The notes below the pieces were generated by a model. It did not search any database. It was given only the letters and a program-made list of their open reading frames with translations, and was not told where the DNA came from. The translations under genes and the position numbers were made by a program. A DNA stretch of 16,434 nt from Desulforamulus profundi (GTDB taxonomy: Bacteria; Bacillota_B; Desulfotomaculia; Desulfotomaculales; Desulfotomaculaceae): contig NZ_AWQQ01000095.1 of NCBI RefSeq assembly GCF_002607855.1, positions 69,909 to 86,342 on the forward strand, read 5' to 3'. Position 1 is the stretch's first letter, and each line of letters opens with the position of its first letter. This document shows, piece by piece, positions 1-7,357 of this stretch.

Positions 1-878
1 GTCCACTCTGGTGTCCACCTCCTCCGACCAGTATAACCTAAGCTGCTCTGCAGGCCCAAAGCTTCCTACCGACCTTAAATTCCCTGGCGGCCGCAAGCCC
101 ATGACTGGAACGGGTGCGTGAAATATCGGTACATTAGTGGTGGAAGGAAAAGTTATCAACATTTATGGTCAACTTTCTTTTGCAGTAGTATTGCATGGGA
201 AAAATTTACTTAATTACCAGTTAATAAATGGTTTTAATGGTAATATTTTTCTTATAAAATACACAAAGGAGGGAGAAAAACCACCTTAAACAAGTTCAAA
301 AAAATGTCTTGACATCTTTAGCCACCATAGGTTTTTAATTTTTTGCGGGGAAGGAGAGATACAGGCTTTTTTCAAGGTGATAACGCTATATTTGACCATC
401 ATGATTTATCAGTATATAAAAAATGTTTACCTTTATCTATGCCGCTCATTAAAGATAAAATTTCTCTTTGAGGTGGCAACCCTTTACGGGTTTGAAGTTA
501 AGGATTACCGGGATGTAATAGTGAGAAAAACTAAAAAAATTGGTGTTACTAAAGCAGAAAAAAGTCAGAAAAGCAAATCAATAATTTTACTTGAAAACAT
601 GCAAGAAACTGTTTACAATCAGTTTGAGTAAAAGTGTATACAATTTGTTTTGCATTCTGCTCGTTATTTATCCCACAAGTAACAAAAGATTGCCAGCAAA
701 ATACAGGCAATACCATCATACCGATGAGGGAAGCTTTGTAATTGAAAGAAGAATATTTCTGTTTCTTTTGGTTCTGAAGTACAAAACCTATATTATAAAG
801 AAGAAATGTCTATAGGAATTTTTCGGACTTGTTTGTGATGTTGTATTAAACTTTTTTAGTCATTAATTAAAGTTTATT
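1..878. other. AT-rich stretch with no convincing gene
   Basis: The first ~120 bases are GC-richer and contain the hexamer GTCCAC twice (2-6 region and 13-18), which faintly recalls repeated end motifs of insertion sequences; I could not identify a family. From ~120 to 878 the DNA is markedly AT-rich compared with the coding regions. Two short open frames here (377-631 and 591-815) overlap each other out of frame, have lysine/isoleucine-rich composition typical of random AT-rich DNA, lack good ribosome binding sites and match no family I recognise, so I do not call them. The stretch probably holds the upstream region of pduL and possibly decayed mobile DNA. Confidence 0.5.
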
Positions 879-923
879 GTGTTAAAAACTACATTAAAAA
901 TTACTAAAAGGAAGTGTGAAAAG

Positions 924-1574
924 ATGACAAATGCGCAAGACCTCCCTACCCAAGTAAATCCGGATGAAATTATCCCGATCCCTGTGACCGTGGGCATCTC
1001 TGCCCGCCATGTGCACCTCACCCGCGAGGATGTTGACACCTTATTTGGCGCCGGCTATGAATTGAAACCTTTTAAGGACCTGTCCCAGCCCGGTCAATTT
1101 GCCGCTGAAGAGACTGTAACAGTGGTAGGTCCCAAAGGTGTTATCGAAAAAGTACGTGTTCTGGGACCCGAGCGTAAGCAAAGCCAGGTGGAACTGTCCA
1201 TTTCCGATTGTTTCAAGTTAGGCATTAAGGCTCCCCTGCGGGACTCCGGTGATTTATCCGGTTCTGCTTCGGTTACTTTAGTGGGACCTGTAGGTTCCGT
1301 TACCTTAAAAGAAGGGGCTATCATTGCCGCCCGTCACATTCATATGCATACTTCTGATGCTGAGAAATACGGCCTGGAGGACGGGGACAGGATTTATGTA
1401 AGGGCCAAGGGACCCAGAGGCATTATCTTTGGCGACGTGCTGGTTCGTGTAGGCGATAGTCATAAACTGGAAATGCACGTAGATACCGATGAAGGAAACG
1501 CAGTGGGTTTAAGAAACGGCGATACCGTGTACGCCTATAAGATTCACGGACACATCTCCGAACTGGTAAGATAA
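924..1574 (+). CDS. pduL: Phosphate propanoyltransferase PduL (PTAC; acetyl/propionyl-CoA phosphotransacylase)
   Basis: Swaps CoA for phosphate on a short acyl-CoA (propionyl-CoA or acetyl-CoA), giving the acyl phosphate used by the acetate kinase encoded next. The protein is 216 residues, the usual PduL size. Two family hallmarks are visible: the N-terminal GISARHVHLTREDVD segment (about residues 23-37) and the later AARHIHMH segment, whose histidines belong to the zinc site; the double domain with VGPKG and VGPVG repeats also fits. I chose the ATG at 924, preceded by AAAAGGAAG with 9-base spacing, over an in-frame GTG at 879 that lacks a ribosome binding site. ackA begins 37 bases downstream on the same strand, with no terminator seen between them. 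No microcompartment shell genes are present and the N-terminus is only slightly extended, so a cytosolic catabolic role replacing Pta is inferred. Confidence 0.93.
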   Translation: MTNAQDLPTQVNPDEIIPIPVTVGISARHVHLTREDVDTLFGAGYELKPFKDLSQPGQFAAEETVTVVGPKGVIEKVRVLGPERKQSQVELSISDCFKLGIKAPLRDSGDLSGSASVTLVGPVGSVTLKEGAIIAARHIHMHTSDAEKYGLEDGDRIYVRAKGPRGIIFGDVLVRVGDSHKLEMHVDTDEGNAVGLRNGDTVYAYKIHGHISELVR

Positions 1575-1611
1575 ACGGCGCAAATGTATTGACATAAAAG
1601 GGGGAAAACCT

Positions 1612-2805
1612 TTGTTAATCCTAGTTGTTAACTGCGGCAGCTCATCGATCAAATACAAACTGATGGACATGCAGCAAGAAACCGTACTTCTTTCGGGTTT
1701 ATCGGAAAGAATTGGTATTGTCGGTTCCAGAATTAAGCAGGAGTCCCATCGGGGTGAAGAACTGGTCCTGGAACAGGACTTACCCAATCATAAGGTAGCC
1801 TTGGAATCCATTCTGAAATGTGTTACCGACGCCAAATACGGCGCCATCAGTGACACTTCTGAGATCAAAGCGGTGGGCCACCGGGTTGTACACGGCGGAG
1901 AAAAGTTTAACAAGTCCGTGGTTATTGATGAAGAGTTGATCAAGGTGTTGGAAGAGATGTCTGAGCTGGCGCCTCTGCACAACCCGCCGAACATTGTGGG
2001 TATTAAAACCTGTCAGGAATTGATGCCCCATGCAGCCCAGGTGGCAGTGTTTGATACCGCCTTTCATTCAACCATGCCCAAACATGCCTATACCTACGCC
2101 ATCCCTTACGAGTACTACGAGAAGTATAAAATCCGCAGGTACGGGTTCCACGGCATTTCTCACAAGTTCGTATCCCGACGGGCCGCTGAAATTTTAGGCA
2201 AATCCGTTGAGGAATTAAAGATTATCGTTTGTCACCTGGGCAACGGTTCCAGTATTTCTGCCGTGGGCAACGGTGTTTCCATTGATACCACCATGGGCTT
2301 TACGCCCCTGCCGGGCCTGCCCATGGGAACCCGCACCGGGGATATCGACCCGGCCATTGTCCCCTTCTTAATGGAGAAGGAAAACCTGAGTGTGGGTGAA
2401 GTTAACGATGTTTTAAACAAGAAGAGCGGTATACTGGGCGTATCTGGCCTCAGCAGCGATTTCAGAGATTTAGAACAAGCCGCCGAACAAGGCAATAAAA
2501 GAGCCGAACTGGCCTTAAGCATGTTTGCCTATAGCATCATCAAATACATCGGTGCTTATACCGCTGCCCTGGGCGGTCTTGATGCAGTGGTCTTCACCGG
2601 CGGCATCGGCGAAAACTCCAAGGATATGAGAGATAGGGTATTAAAGGGCTTAGCCTATACCGGCCTGCAAATTGACGAGGAGAAAAACAACAGCCGCGGC
2701 AAGGAAGTCATCCTCAGCAAACCCGGCGCTCCCTTTGCAGCCATGGTGGTTCCCACCAATGAGGAATTAATGATTGCCAGAGAGACCAGGGAACTGCTTA
2801 AATAA
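1612..2805 (+). CDS. ackA: Acetate kinase
   Basis: Transfers the phosphate of acetyl phosphate to ADP, yielding acetate and ATP (or the reverse when activating acetate). The product is 397 residues, normal for AckA. Visible ASKHA-fold motifs include VVNCGSSSIKYKL at the N-terminus, GFHGISHKFVS (about residue 180), CHLGNGSSISAV followed by the SIDTTMGFTPLPG and GTRTGDIDP segments, FTGGIGENS (about residue 325) and VPTNEELMIARET at the C-terminus. Translation starts at a TTG with an AAGGGGGAA ribosome binding site about 7 bases upstream; no ATG lies in frame before the NCGSS motif. It follows pduL closely and is followed by an intrinsic terminator, so the two genes form a short acetate-producing operon. 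Propionate kinase activity cannot be excluded from sequence alone. Confidence 0.97.
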   Translation: MLILVVNCGSSSIKYKLMDMQQETVLLSGLSERIGIVGSRIKQESHRGEELVLEQDLPNHKVALESILKCVTDAKYGAISDTSEIKAVGHRVVHGGEKFNKSVVIDEELIKVLEEMSELAPLHNPPNIVGIKTCQELMPHAAQVAVFDTAFHSTMPKHAYTYAIPYEYYEKYKIRRYGFHGISHKFVSRRAAEILGKSVEELKIIVCHLGNGSSISAVGNGVSIDTTMGFTPLPGLPMGTRTGDIDPAIVPFLMEKENLSVGEVNDVLNKKSGILGVSGLSSDFRDLEQAAEQGNKRAELALSMFAYSIIKYIGAYTAALGGLDAVVFTGGIGENSKDMRDRVLKGLAYTGLQIDEEKNNSRGKEVILSKPGAPFAAMVVPTNEELMIARETRELLK

Positions 2806-2807
2806 AA

Positions 2808-2845
2808 GTAAAAACCACAGATTATTTTGATTTGTGGTTTTTTAC
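2808..2845 (+). terminator. Intrinsic terminator of pduL-ackA
   Basis: AAAAACCACA pairs with TGTGGTTTTT around a short AT-rich loop, the stem extending inward by a G-T pair. The right arm runs into a T tract. It begins directly after the ackA stop codon. Confidence 0.85.
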
Positions 2846-2887
2846 TCTTTAGGAAATACATTGTAAGACAAATATAAGATTTCGTTA

Positions 2888-2916
2888 TTCATAATGTAAG
2901 GTTTATACCATATAAT
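2888..2916 (+). promoter_or_regulatory. Putative sigma-A promoter of a micro-transcription unit
   Basis: TTCATA (2888-2893) and a perfect TATAAT (2911-2916) are separated by 17 bases. It lies downstream of the ackA terminator, so the short unit 2923-3096 would be transcribed on its own. The -35 box is a 4/6 match, hence moderate confidence. Confidence 0.45.
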
Positions 2917-2959
2917 TACCTCAAGGAGGAAAAATAAACTGTCACCGGAGGTGAAGCAT

Positions 2960-3022
2960 ATGTTTACCAAACACTGGATGCTGCGGGAAGTAGCCCACTG
3001 CAAAGAAGGTTGTTCCAGATAG
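2960..3022 (+). CDS. Possible 20-residue peptide of unknown function
   Basis: This tiny open frame starts with ATG behind a very strong ribosome binding site (CGGAGGTGA, 5-7 bases upstream) and encodes 20 residues beginning MFTKHWML and containing two cysteines spaced C-x3-C near the end. I recognise no family. Evidence for reality is positional: it sits between a plausible promoter (2888-2916) and a strong terminator (3063-3096), and nothing else in the unit is coding. A CACC-GGA-GGTG inverted repeat could fold over its ribosome binding site. An imperfect direct repeat (TAAACTGTC...GG) occurs at 2935-2956 and 3038-3058, flanking the frame. If one base were removed near 3003-3010 the frame would continue about 15 more residues to a TAA at ~3053. 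It could instead be a small RNA. Confidence 0.35.
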   Translation: MFTKHWMLREVAHCKEGCSR

Positions 3023-3062
3023 TCCCGGACATGACGGTAAACTGTCCCCAGGTTAAGGATTA

Positions 3063-3096
3063 AAAAGGTCCACCCTTTGTACGGGGTGGACCTTTT
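3063..3096. terminator. Strong, probably bidirectional intrinsic terminator
   Basis: AAAAGGTCCACCC (3063-3075) is perfectly complementary to GGGTGGACCTTTT (3084-3096), with an A run on the left and a T run on the right. It can therefore stop transcription of the small plus-strand unit and of the minus-strand open frame that ends at 3102. Confidence 0.85.
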
Positions 3097-3101
3097 AGCA
3101 C

Positions 3102-3263
3102 TTACCAGATTTTATTTACGGGGAGCACTTTGATAGCGATAATCTTTTCTTTATCCATCTGCAGTGTAATGACGTTTTCGCCGGCTTGATCCCAGAGAAT
3201 AATGTCATTGTATTTGTATTCGGTGGTCAACTCTTTCTCGTTCCGGCCGTAACAGAAAGAAAT
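3102..3263 (-). pseudogene. Fragment or frameshifted small protein, unknown family
   Basis: The minus strand holds 53 sense codons ending in TAA just before the bidirectional terminator. The sequence looks like real protein: a mix of charged and aliphatic residues with alternating hydrophobic positions (for example IILWDQAGENVITLQMD and IIAIKVLPVNKIW), suggesting beta strands. There is no normal start: the frame opens just after a TGA at 3264-3266. An ATG on the minus strand at 3270, preceded by AGGGGG, lies one frame away; deleting one base between 3245 and 3262 would fuse it to this frame and give a protein of about 56 residues. Since other genes in this window carry single-base errors, an intact small gene damaged by an indel is as likely as a true remnant. 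I do not recognise the family. Confidence 0.35.
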
Positions 3264-3302
3264 TCACCATCCCCCTGACAACTTTATCCAACCCAAATAA
3301 AT

Positions 3303-3326
3303 AGCCCCGCTAACAGAAGCGAGGCT
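3303..3326 (-). terminator. Hairpin upstream of the small minus-strand frame
   Basis: AGCCCCGCT (3303-3311) faces AGCGAGGCT (3318-3326), complementary except for one position, with ATTTATTT following on the minus strand. It resembles a weak intrinsic terminator or an isolated structured element; there is no obvious gene it would terminate. Confidence 0.3.
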
Positions 3327-3340
3327 TTCCAGGAACCACG

Positions 3341-3400
3341 ACCGGGGTTTTAGTGTCACTACATTTTTTCAAAAAAAGTGGTGACACTAAAGGTGCCGGT
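3341..3400. repeat. Long imperfect palindrome (REP-like element)
   Basis: TTTAGTGTCAC (3349-3359) is perfectly repeated in inverse as GTGACACTAAA (3381-3391). The arms continue inward through a T6 run facing an A7 run, and outward to ACCGG (3341-3345) facing CCGGT (3396-3400). It sits in a non-coding gap just upstream of the riboflavin promoter and has no typical terminator tail. Size and shape resemble REP or miniature palindromic elements of this bacterial group; a second copy is needed to prove that, and none is seen in the window. Confidence 0.55.
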
Positions 3401-3437
3401 TCGATTTGTGGCAATTGTTTGTCAATTTATTTGAAGA

Positions 3438-3467
3438 TTGACATACGAACAAACAGAGGAATATAAT
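3438..3467 (+). promoter_or_regulatory. Sigma-A promoter of the riboflavin operon
   Basis: Perfect TTGACA (3438-3443) and TATAAT (3462-3467) boxes with an 18-base spacer. Transcription would begin near 3474, about 15 bases before the FMN riboswitch aptamer. Confidence 0.88.
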
Positions 3468-3488
3468 GGACTTAGTTAAATAAGCAGG

Positions 3489-3609
3489 ACCTTCAGGGAT
3501 AGGTGTAATTCCTTACCGGCGGTATGGCCTGGGCCGAGCCCGCGAGCCCCCTAGGGGCAGATCCGGTGAAAAGCCGGAGCCGACAGTGAAAGTCTGGATG
3601 GGAGAAGGT
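3489..3609 (+). promoter_or_regulatory. FMN riboswitch (RFN element)
   Basis: The conserved RFN core blocks are all present in order: AGGGATAGGTGTAATTCC, ACCGGCGGTAT, GAGCCCGCGAGCC, GATCCGGTGAAAAGCCGGAG, CCGACAGTGAAAGTCTGGAT and GGGAGAAGG. The closing P1 helix is ACCTTC (3489-3494) with GAAGGT (3604-3609). In this class FMN binding represses riboflavin genes. Here the aptamer is followed by two hairpins, including a canonical intrinsic terminator, so control by premature transcription termination is inferred. Confidence 0.97.
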
Positions 3610-3616
3610 AAGATCA

Positions 3617-3647
3617 ACCCGGCAAAAAAATGTCTTTTTTGTTGGGT
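3617..3647 (+). promoter_or_regulatory. First expression-platform hairpin after the FMN aptamer
   Basis: ACCCGGCAAAAAA (3617-3629) pairs with TTTTTTGTTGGGT (3635-3647) through 13 pairs including two G-T wobbles. Its 3' GGGT could alternatively pair with the ACCC that opens the downstream terminator (3667-3670), so it may take part in the on/off switch, or act as an extra weak terminator. Which role applies is inference. Confidence 0.5.
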
Positions 3648-3666
3648 CTTTATCCTTTTGCCTTTT

Positions 3667-3698
3667 ACCCTGGGGTTTTCCAGGGTTTTACTTTTTTT
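3667..3698 (+). terminator. Riboswitch-controlled intrinsic terminator ahead of ribD
   Basis: ACCCTGG (3667-3673) and CCAGGGT (3680-3686) form a stem with a GGTTTT loop, followed by TTTTACTTTTTTT. It sits between the FMN aptamer and the ribD start, the expected place for the OFF-state terminator. Confidence 0.85.
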
Positions 3699-3717
3699 CG
3701 TTCGGGAGATGAAGTCA

Positions 3718-4844
3718 GTGGATCAGGACAGACATTACATGCAGATGGCCCTTGAGCTGGCGGCCAAAGCCAGGGGACGTACCAGTCCCAACCCCATGGT
3801 GGGGGCCGTTCTGGTGAAGGACGGTGAAGTGGTAGGGAAGGGGTTTCATGCCAAAGCAGGCGGCGCCCACGCCGAAGTGGTGGCGCTGGCGGATGCCGGG
3901 GAAAAGGCCAGGGGCGCCACCGCCTATGTAACGCTGGAACCTGCTGCCATCACGGCAGGACCGGTCCCTGCACCGAGGCGCTGCTAAAAGCCGGGGTAAA
4001 AAAAGTGGTGGCGGCCATGACCGACCCCAATCCCCTGGTGGCCGGCAAGGGATTGACTATCTTACGGGAAGCAGGCGTGGAAGTTACATCCGGCGTCCTG
4101 GAAGAGGAAGCCGTTCAGTTGAATGAAGTCTTTATTAAGTATATCACCAGCAGGCGGCCCTTTGTGGTGCTGAAGGCCGCCACCAGCCTGGACGGCAAAA
4201 TTGCCACCGCCAGCGGGGAATCCAAATGGATTACCGGCGAAGCAGCCAGGGAATTCGGGCACCGCTTACGGGACAGTTACGATGCCATCCTGGTGGGCGT
4301 CAACACCGTTCTGGCAGATGACCCTTCCCTTACCGCCCGGCTGCCCGAGGGCCGGGGAAAGGATCCCATTCGGATTATTGTCGACAGCAGCGCCCGCACC
4401 CCGACCGCGTCGAAGGTGCTGACCCAGCTGTCCGCCGCCCATACAATTATCGCCACCACCGGGGCGGCTCCGGCGGAACGCCGGGCCGGTTTAATGGCTG
4501 CCGGAGCGGAAGTGCTGGTGGTTCCCGGGGAAGGCCCCCGGGTCGATCTTGTTAAATTGATGGAAATGCTGGGTGAGAAACAAATCACCAGCGTGTTGAT
4601 CGAGGGGGGCGGCCAGGTCAACGGCGCAGCCCTGACCGCCGGCATCGTGGATAAGGTGGCCTGGTTCATGGCACCCAAAATCATCGGCGGGGACGGGGCG
4701 CCGGGACCGGTCAGGGGAGAAGGCATCGCCTCTCTGCAGGATGCAATCAAATTATATGATTTGTCCATCGAGAAGTTGGGAGAAGACATTTTCGTCACAG
4801 GATATACCTCAGAAAGGGGTGGCAGAATATCTTTACCGGAATAG
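3718..4844 (+). CDS. ribD: RibD, diaminohydroxyphosphoribosylaminopyrimidine deaminase/reductase (one-base frameshift)
   Basis: Bifunctional enzyme for the deamination and the ribosyl side-chain reduction that follow GTP cyclohydrolase II in riboflavin synthesis. The N-terminal zinc deaminase domain shows NPMVGAVLV and AHAEVVAL (zinc His ~51, Glu ~53). The frame breaks right after YVTLEP: adding one base after 3941 restores CCHHGRTGPCTEALLKAG, including zinc cysteines ~76 and ~85, and joins the C-terminal reductase domain (RRPFVVLKAATSLDGKIA, GVNTVLADDPSLTARLP, VLIEGGGQVNGAAL). The repaired length is 375 residues, normal for the family. I chose the GTG at 3718, 9 bases after CGGGAG; the ATG at 3709 touches the ribosome binding site, and a GTG at 3586 lies inside the riboswitch. 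The lost base falls in the most conserved motif of an otherwise intact enzyme, which points to a sequencing deletion. ribE overlaps its 3' end. Confidence 0.93.
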
Positions 4845-5482
4845 TTGAGGAAATCGGCACCATCAGGGGCATATCCAAGGGCCCGGATTCGGCCAAACTG
4901 CACATCCTTGGTTCCAGGGTCCTGGAAGATGTGAGGATTGGCGACAGCATTGCGGTAAACGGCGTTTGCCTGACCGTTACCACCTTTGGGGAAGGGGCCT
5001 TCACAGCGTATGTCATGGCAGAAACCCTGGCTAAGACCAATTTAAGGGACCTCAGACCGGGCAGCAAAGTTAATTTGGAGCGGGCTCTGCGGCTGGGTGA
5101 CCGGTTGGGCGGCCACCTGGTATCCGGCCACGTGGACGGGGTGGGAACCATCGCCGCATTGGAGAAGTATGATATTGCCACGGTGGTCACCGTTCAGGCG
5201 CCCCCCCAGGTTATGAAATACATCATTAAAAAGGGCTCGGTGGCCATCGACGGCACCAGCCTGACGGTAGTGGACTTTGATCAGGATAAGTTTCAGGTTT
5301 CTCTCATTCCCCACACCGCCCATGCCACCGTGCTGGGAAGCAAAAAAATCGGGGAAACCGTGAATCTGGAGGCCGATATTCTGGGCAAGTACATCGAGCG
5401 CCTGCTGCAGGGCAGGGAGGAGCAGCCGAACAAAAACAGCAAGCTGAACCTGGAATTCTTATCCGCCAACGGATTTTTATAA
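4829..5482 (+). CDS. ribE: Riboflavin synthase alpha chain (ATC at the start position)
   Basis: Dismutates two 6,7-dimethyl-8-ribityllumazine molecules to riboflavin and the pyrimidine returned to RibH. The two tandem lumazine-binding domains are clear: [11 protein letters not shown] at the N-terminus, [31 protein letters not shown] (end of domain 1 and start of domain 2), then IDGTSLTVV and [11 protein letters not shown] near the C-terminus. The family begins M-FTGIVE, but here the codon before TTT ACC GGA is ATC (4829-4831), with a good AAAGGGGTGG ribosome binding site upstream and no ATG, GTG or TTG in frame back to a stop. The next usable start, GTG 4931, would remove 34 conserved residues. 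So either ATC initiates or it is a miscalled ATG. The 217-residue length is normal. It overlaps the ribD 3' end by 16 bases, suggesting translational coupling. The gene is called ribC in some naming schemes. Confidence 0.92.
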   Translation: MFTGIVEEIGTIRGISKGPDSAKLHILGSRVLEDVRIGDSIAVNGVCLTVTTFGEGAFTAYVMAETLAKTNLRDLRPGSKVNLERALRLGDRLGGHLVSGHVDGVGTIAALEKYDIATVVTVQAPPQVMKYIIKKGSVAIDGTSLTVVDFDQDKFQVSLIPHTAHATVLGSKKIGETVNLEADILGKYIERLLQGREEQPNKNSKLNLEFLSANGFL

Positions 5483-5495
5483 GGAGGAACGGGAC

Positions 5496-6728
5496 ATGAC
5501 ATTCAAGTTTAACTCCATAGAAGAGGCCATTGAAGATATTCGAGCCGGCAAAATCATCGTTGTGGTGGACGATGAGGACAGGGAGAACGAGGGCGACCTG
5601 GTGATGGCCGCGGAAAAGGCCACCACAGAAGCCATCAACTTCATGGCCATCCATGGCCGTGGATTAATCTGCATGCCGATTTACGGCGAGCGGCTGGATG
5701 AATTAAACTTGCCTGCCATGGTGACCAACAACACCGACCCCCATGGCACTGCCTTTACCGTGTCAGTGGACGCTAAGGAGTGCACCACCGGTATTTCGGC
5801 TGTGGAAAGGGCCTTTACTATCCAGAAAATATTGGACCCCCGGACCAAACCCGAAGATTTGCGCCGCCCGGGACATATCTTCCCCCTGCGGGCCAAAGAG
5901 GGCGGGGTGCTGGTAAGATCCGGCCATACCGAGGCTGCAGTGGATCTGGCCAGGCTGGCCGGTTTGAAATCCGCCGGTGTTATCTGTGAAATCATGAAGG
6001 ACGACGGCACCATGGCCAGGGTGCCCGAGCTGATCGAGTTTTGCAAGGCCCACAACCTGAAATTAGTCACCATTGCAGATCTTATTAAATACCGCCGTCA
6101 TCATGAAAAATTTGTAAAAAGAGTTGAAACGGCCAAAATGCCCACCAAATACGGTGAATTTACCGCTGTGGGTTATGAAAGTTTGATTGACGGCAAAGGA
6201 CATATCGCCCTGGTGAAAGGGGACCTTTCCAGCGTTGAGGCTCCACTGGTGCGGGTACACTCCGAGTGCCTGACCGGCGATGTCTTTGGTTCCTGCCGCT
6301 GTGACTGCGGGGACCAGTTGGCCCGGGCCATGCAGACCATTGAGAAGGAAGGCGTGGGTGTGCTCCTGTACATGAGGCAGGAGGGCCGGGGCATTGGTCT
6401 GATGAATAAGATTAAAGCCTATAAGCTGCAGGATATGGGGGCCGATACCGTGGAAGCCAACCTGGCTCTGGGTTTCCCGGCGGACCTCAGGGACTACGGC
6501 ATCGGCGCCCAGATTTTGGCCGACCTGGGCCTCAGCAAAATCCGGCTGCTGACCAATAACCCCCGCAAGATTGCGGGGCTAGAAGGGTACGGTCTGGAAG
6601 TGGTGGACCGGGTGCCCATTGAAATCCCTGCCGGCACAACCAACGAAAAGTACCTGAGCACCAAGAAATGCAAACTAGGACACCTGCTGACCATGGATGA
6701 AGGGGCCAAAAAACCGGTAAACGAGTAA
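5496..6728 (+). CDS. ribBA: RibBA, 3,4-dihydroxy-2-butanone-4-phosphate synthase / GTP cyclohydrolase II
   Basis: Fusion enzyme supplying both precursors of the riboflavin pathway: the four-carbon unit from ribulose 5-phosphate, and the pyrimidine from GTP. The N-terminal DHBP synthase half (about residues 1-203) contains [34 protein letters not shown] and [17 protein letters not shown]. The C-terminal GTP cyclohydrolase II half (about 207-400) has [20 protein letters not shown] with the zinc cysteines, RQEGRGIGL, and [13 protein letters not shown]. The length of 410 residues fits the fusion. ATG is preceded by AAGGAGG at good spacing, 13 bases after ribE. Both halves keep their known key motifs, so both activities are expected, unlike some fusions with a dead half. 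Confidence 0.98.
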   Translation: MTFKFNSIEEAIEDIRAGKIIVVVDDEDRENEGDLVMAAEKATTEAINFMAIHGRGLICMPIYGERLDELNLPAMVTNNTDPHGTAFTVSVDAKECTTGISAVERAFTIQKILDPRTKPEDLRRPGHIFPLRAKEGGVLVRSGHTEAAVDLARLAGLKSAGVICEIMKDDGTMARVPELIEFCKAHNLKLVTIADLIKYRRHHEKFVKRVETAKMPTKYGEFTAVGYESLIDGKGHIALVKGDLSSVEAPLVRVHSECLTGDVFGSCRCDCGDQLARAMQTIEKEGVGVLLYMRQEGRGIGLMNKIKAYKLQDMGADTVEANLALGFPADLRDYGIGAQILADLGLSKIRLLTNNPRKIAGLEGYGLEVVDRVPIEIPAGTTNEKYLSTKKCKLGHLLTMDEGAKKPVNE

Positions 6729-6759
6729 TGAAATTTAATACTTACAGGGGGGCAAATTT

Positions 6760-7224
6760 ATGCATAGAGTCTTTGAAGGTCATTTGCTGGGACAAGGATT
6801 AAAATTTGGCATCGTGGTAGGACGTTTTAATGAATTCATCACCAACAAATTATTGAGCGGTGCCCTGGATGCATTGAAACGCCACGGGGTAGAGGAGCAG
6901 GACGTTGACATTGCCTGGGTTCCCGGCGCCTTTGAAATTCCGCTGGTGGCCAAAAAAATGGCCGGTCTTGGCCGTTATAACGGGGTGATCTGCCTGGGAG
7001 CCATCATCCGGGGCGCCACACCGCACTTTGACTATGTAGCAGCCGAGGTTTCCAAAGGGGTCGCCAAGGTGGGATTGGACGCTAATTTACCCGTCATCTT
7101 TGGCATTCTTACCGTGGACACCATTGAACAGGCCATTGAGCGGGCCGGTACCAAAGCCGGCAATAAGGGTTGGGAAGCCGCCAACACCGCCATTGAAATG
7201 GCCAATCTAATGAAAGCTTTTTAA
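6760..7224 (+). CDS. ribH: 6,7-dimethyl-8-ribityllumazine synthase
   Basis: Condenses the ribityl pyrimidine with 3,4-dihydroxy-2-butanone 4-phosphate to give lumazine, the substrate of riboflavin synthase. The product is 154 residues, typical. Family motifs seen are [52 protein letters not shown] (with the catalytic histidine in TPHFD) and [20 protein letters not shown] followed by NKGWEAA. ATG is preceded by CAGGGGGGC about 7 bases upstream. It is the last gene of the FMN-riboswitch operon and a terminator follows eight bases after the stop. As in other bacteria the product probably assembles as a 60-subunit shell or pentamers. Confidence 0.98.
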   Translation: MHRVFEGHLLGQGLKFGIVVGRFNEFITNKLLSGALDALKRHGVEEQDVDIAWVPGAFEIPLVAKKMAGLGRYNGVICLGAIIRGATPHFDYVAAEVSKGVAKVGLDANLPVIFGILTVDTIEQAIERAGTKAGNKGWEAANTAIEMANLMKAF

Positions 7225-7231
7225 ATAAAAC

Positions 7232-7270
7232 AGTAAAGCACCCGGGAGTAAAATCTTCGGGTGCTTTACT
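7232..7270 (+). terminator. Terminator of the riboflavin operon
   Basis: AGTAAAGCACCCG (7232-7244) is perfectly complementary to CGGGTGCTTTACT (7258-7270). The T tract is short (the stem itself ends in TTTACT), but position and stem strength support a terminator. Confidence 0.75.
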
Positions 7271-7296
7271 ATGGTGCCGTCGAGGGGCAGACCCTG

Positions 7297-7327
7297 CGTA
7301 AAAAACAAAAACGGCCAGAGGCCGTTT
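7297..7327 (-). terminator. Intrinsic terminator of rpmB
   Basis: On the minus strand AAACGGCC-TCT-GGCCGTTT (7309-7327) is followed by TTGTTTTTTACG. It is oriented for the minus-strand rpmB gene, 30 bases after its stop codon. Confidence 0.85.
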
Positions 7328-7357
7328 AAAGGACTTGTTTATTAAGAAGGAGTGTAA

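Noticed and set aside
377..815. Two overlapping short open frames (84 and 74 codons) on the plus strand
   Set aside because: AT-rich random-like composition, mutual out-of-frame overlap, no ribosome binding site or family resemblance.
3586..3717. Upstream extension of ribD from a GTG at 3586
   Set aside because: It would translate through the FMN aptamer and terminator; the added residues are not RibD-like.
3718..4844. Natural split of ribD into separate deaminase and reductase genes
   Set aside because: The break is inside the zinc motif, not between domains, and one added base restores the family sequence exactly.
4277..4903. 208-codon minus-strand frame opposite ribD
   Set aside because: Shadow of the conserved RibD reductase domain; no family match and no ribosome binding site.
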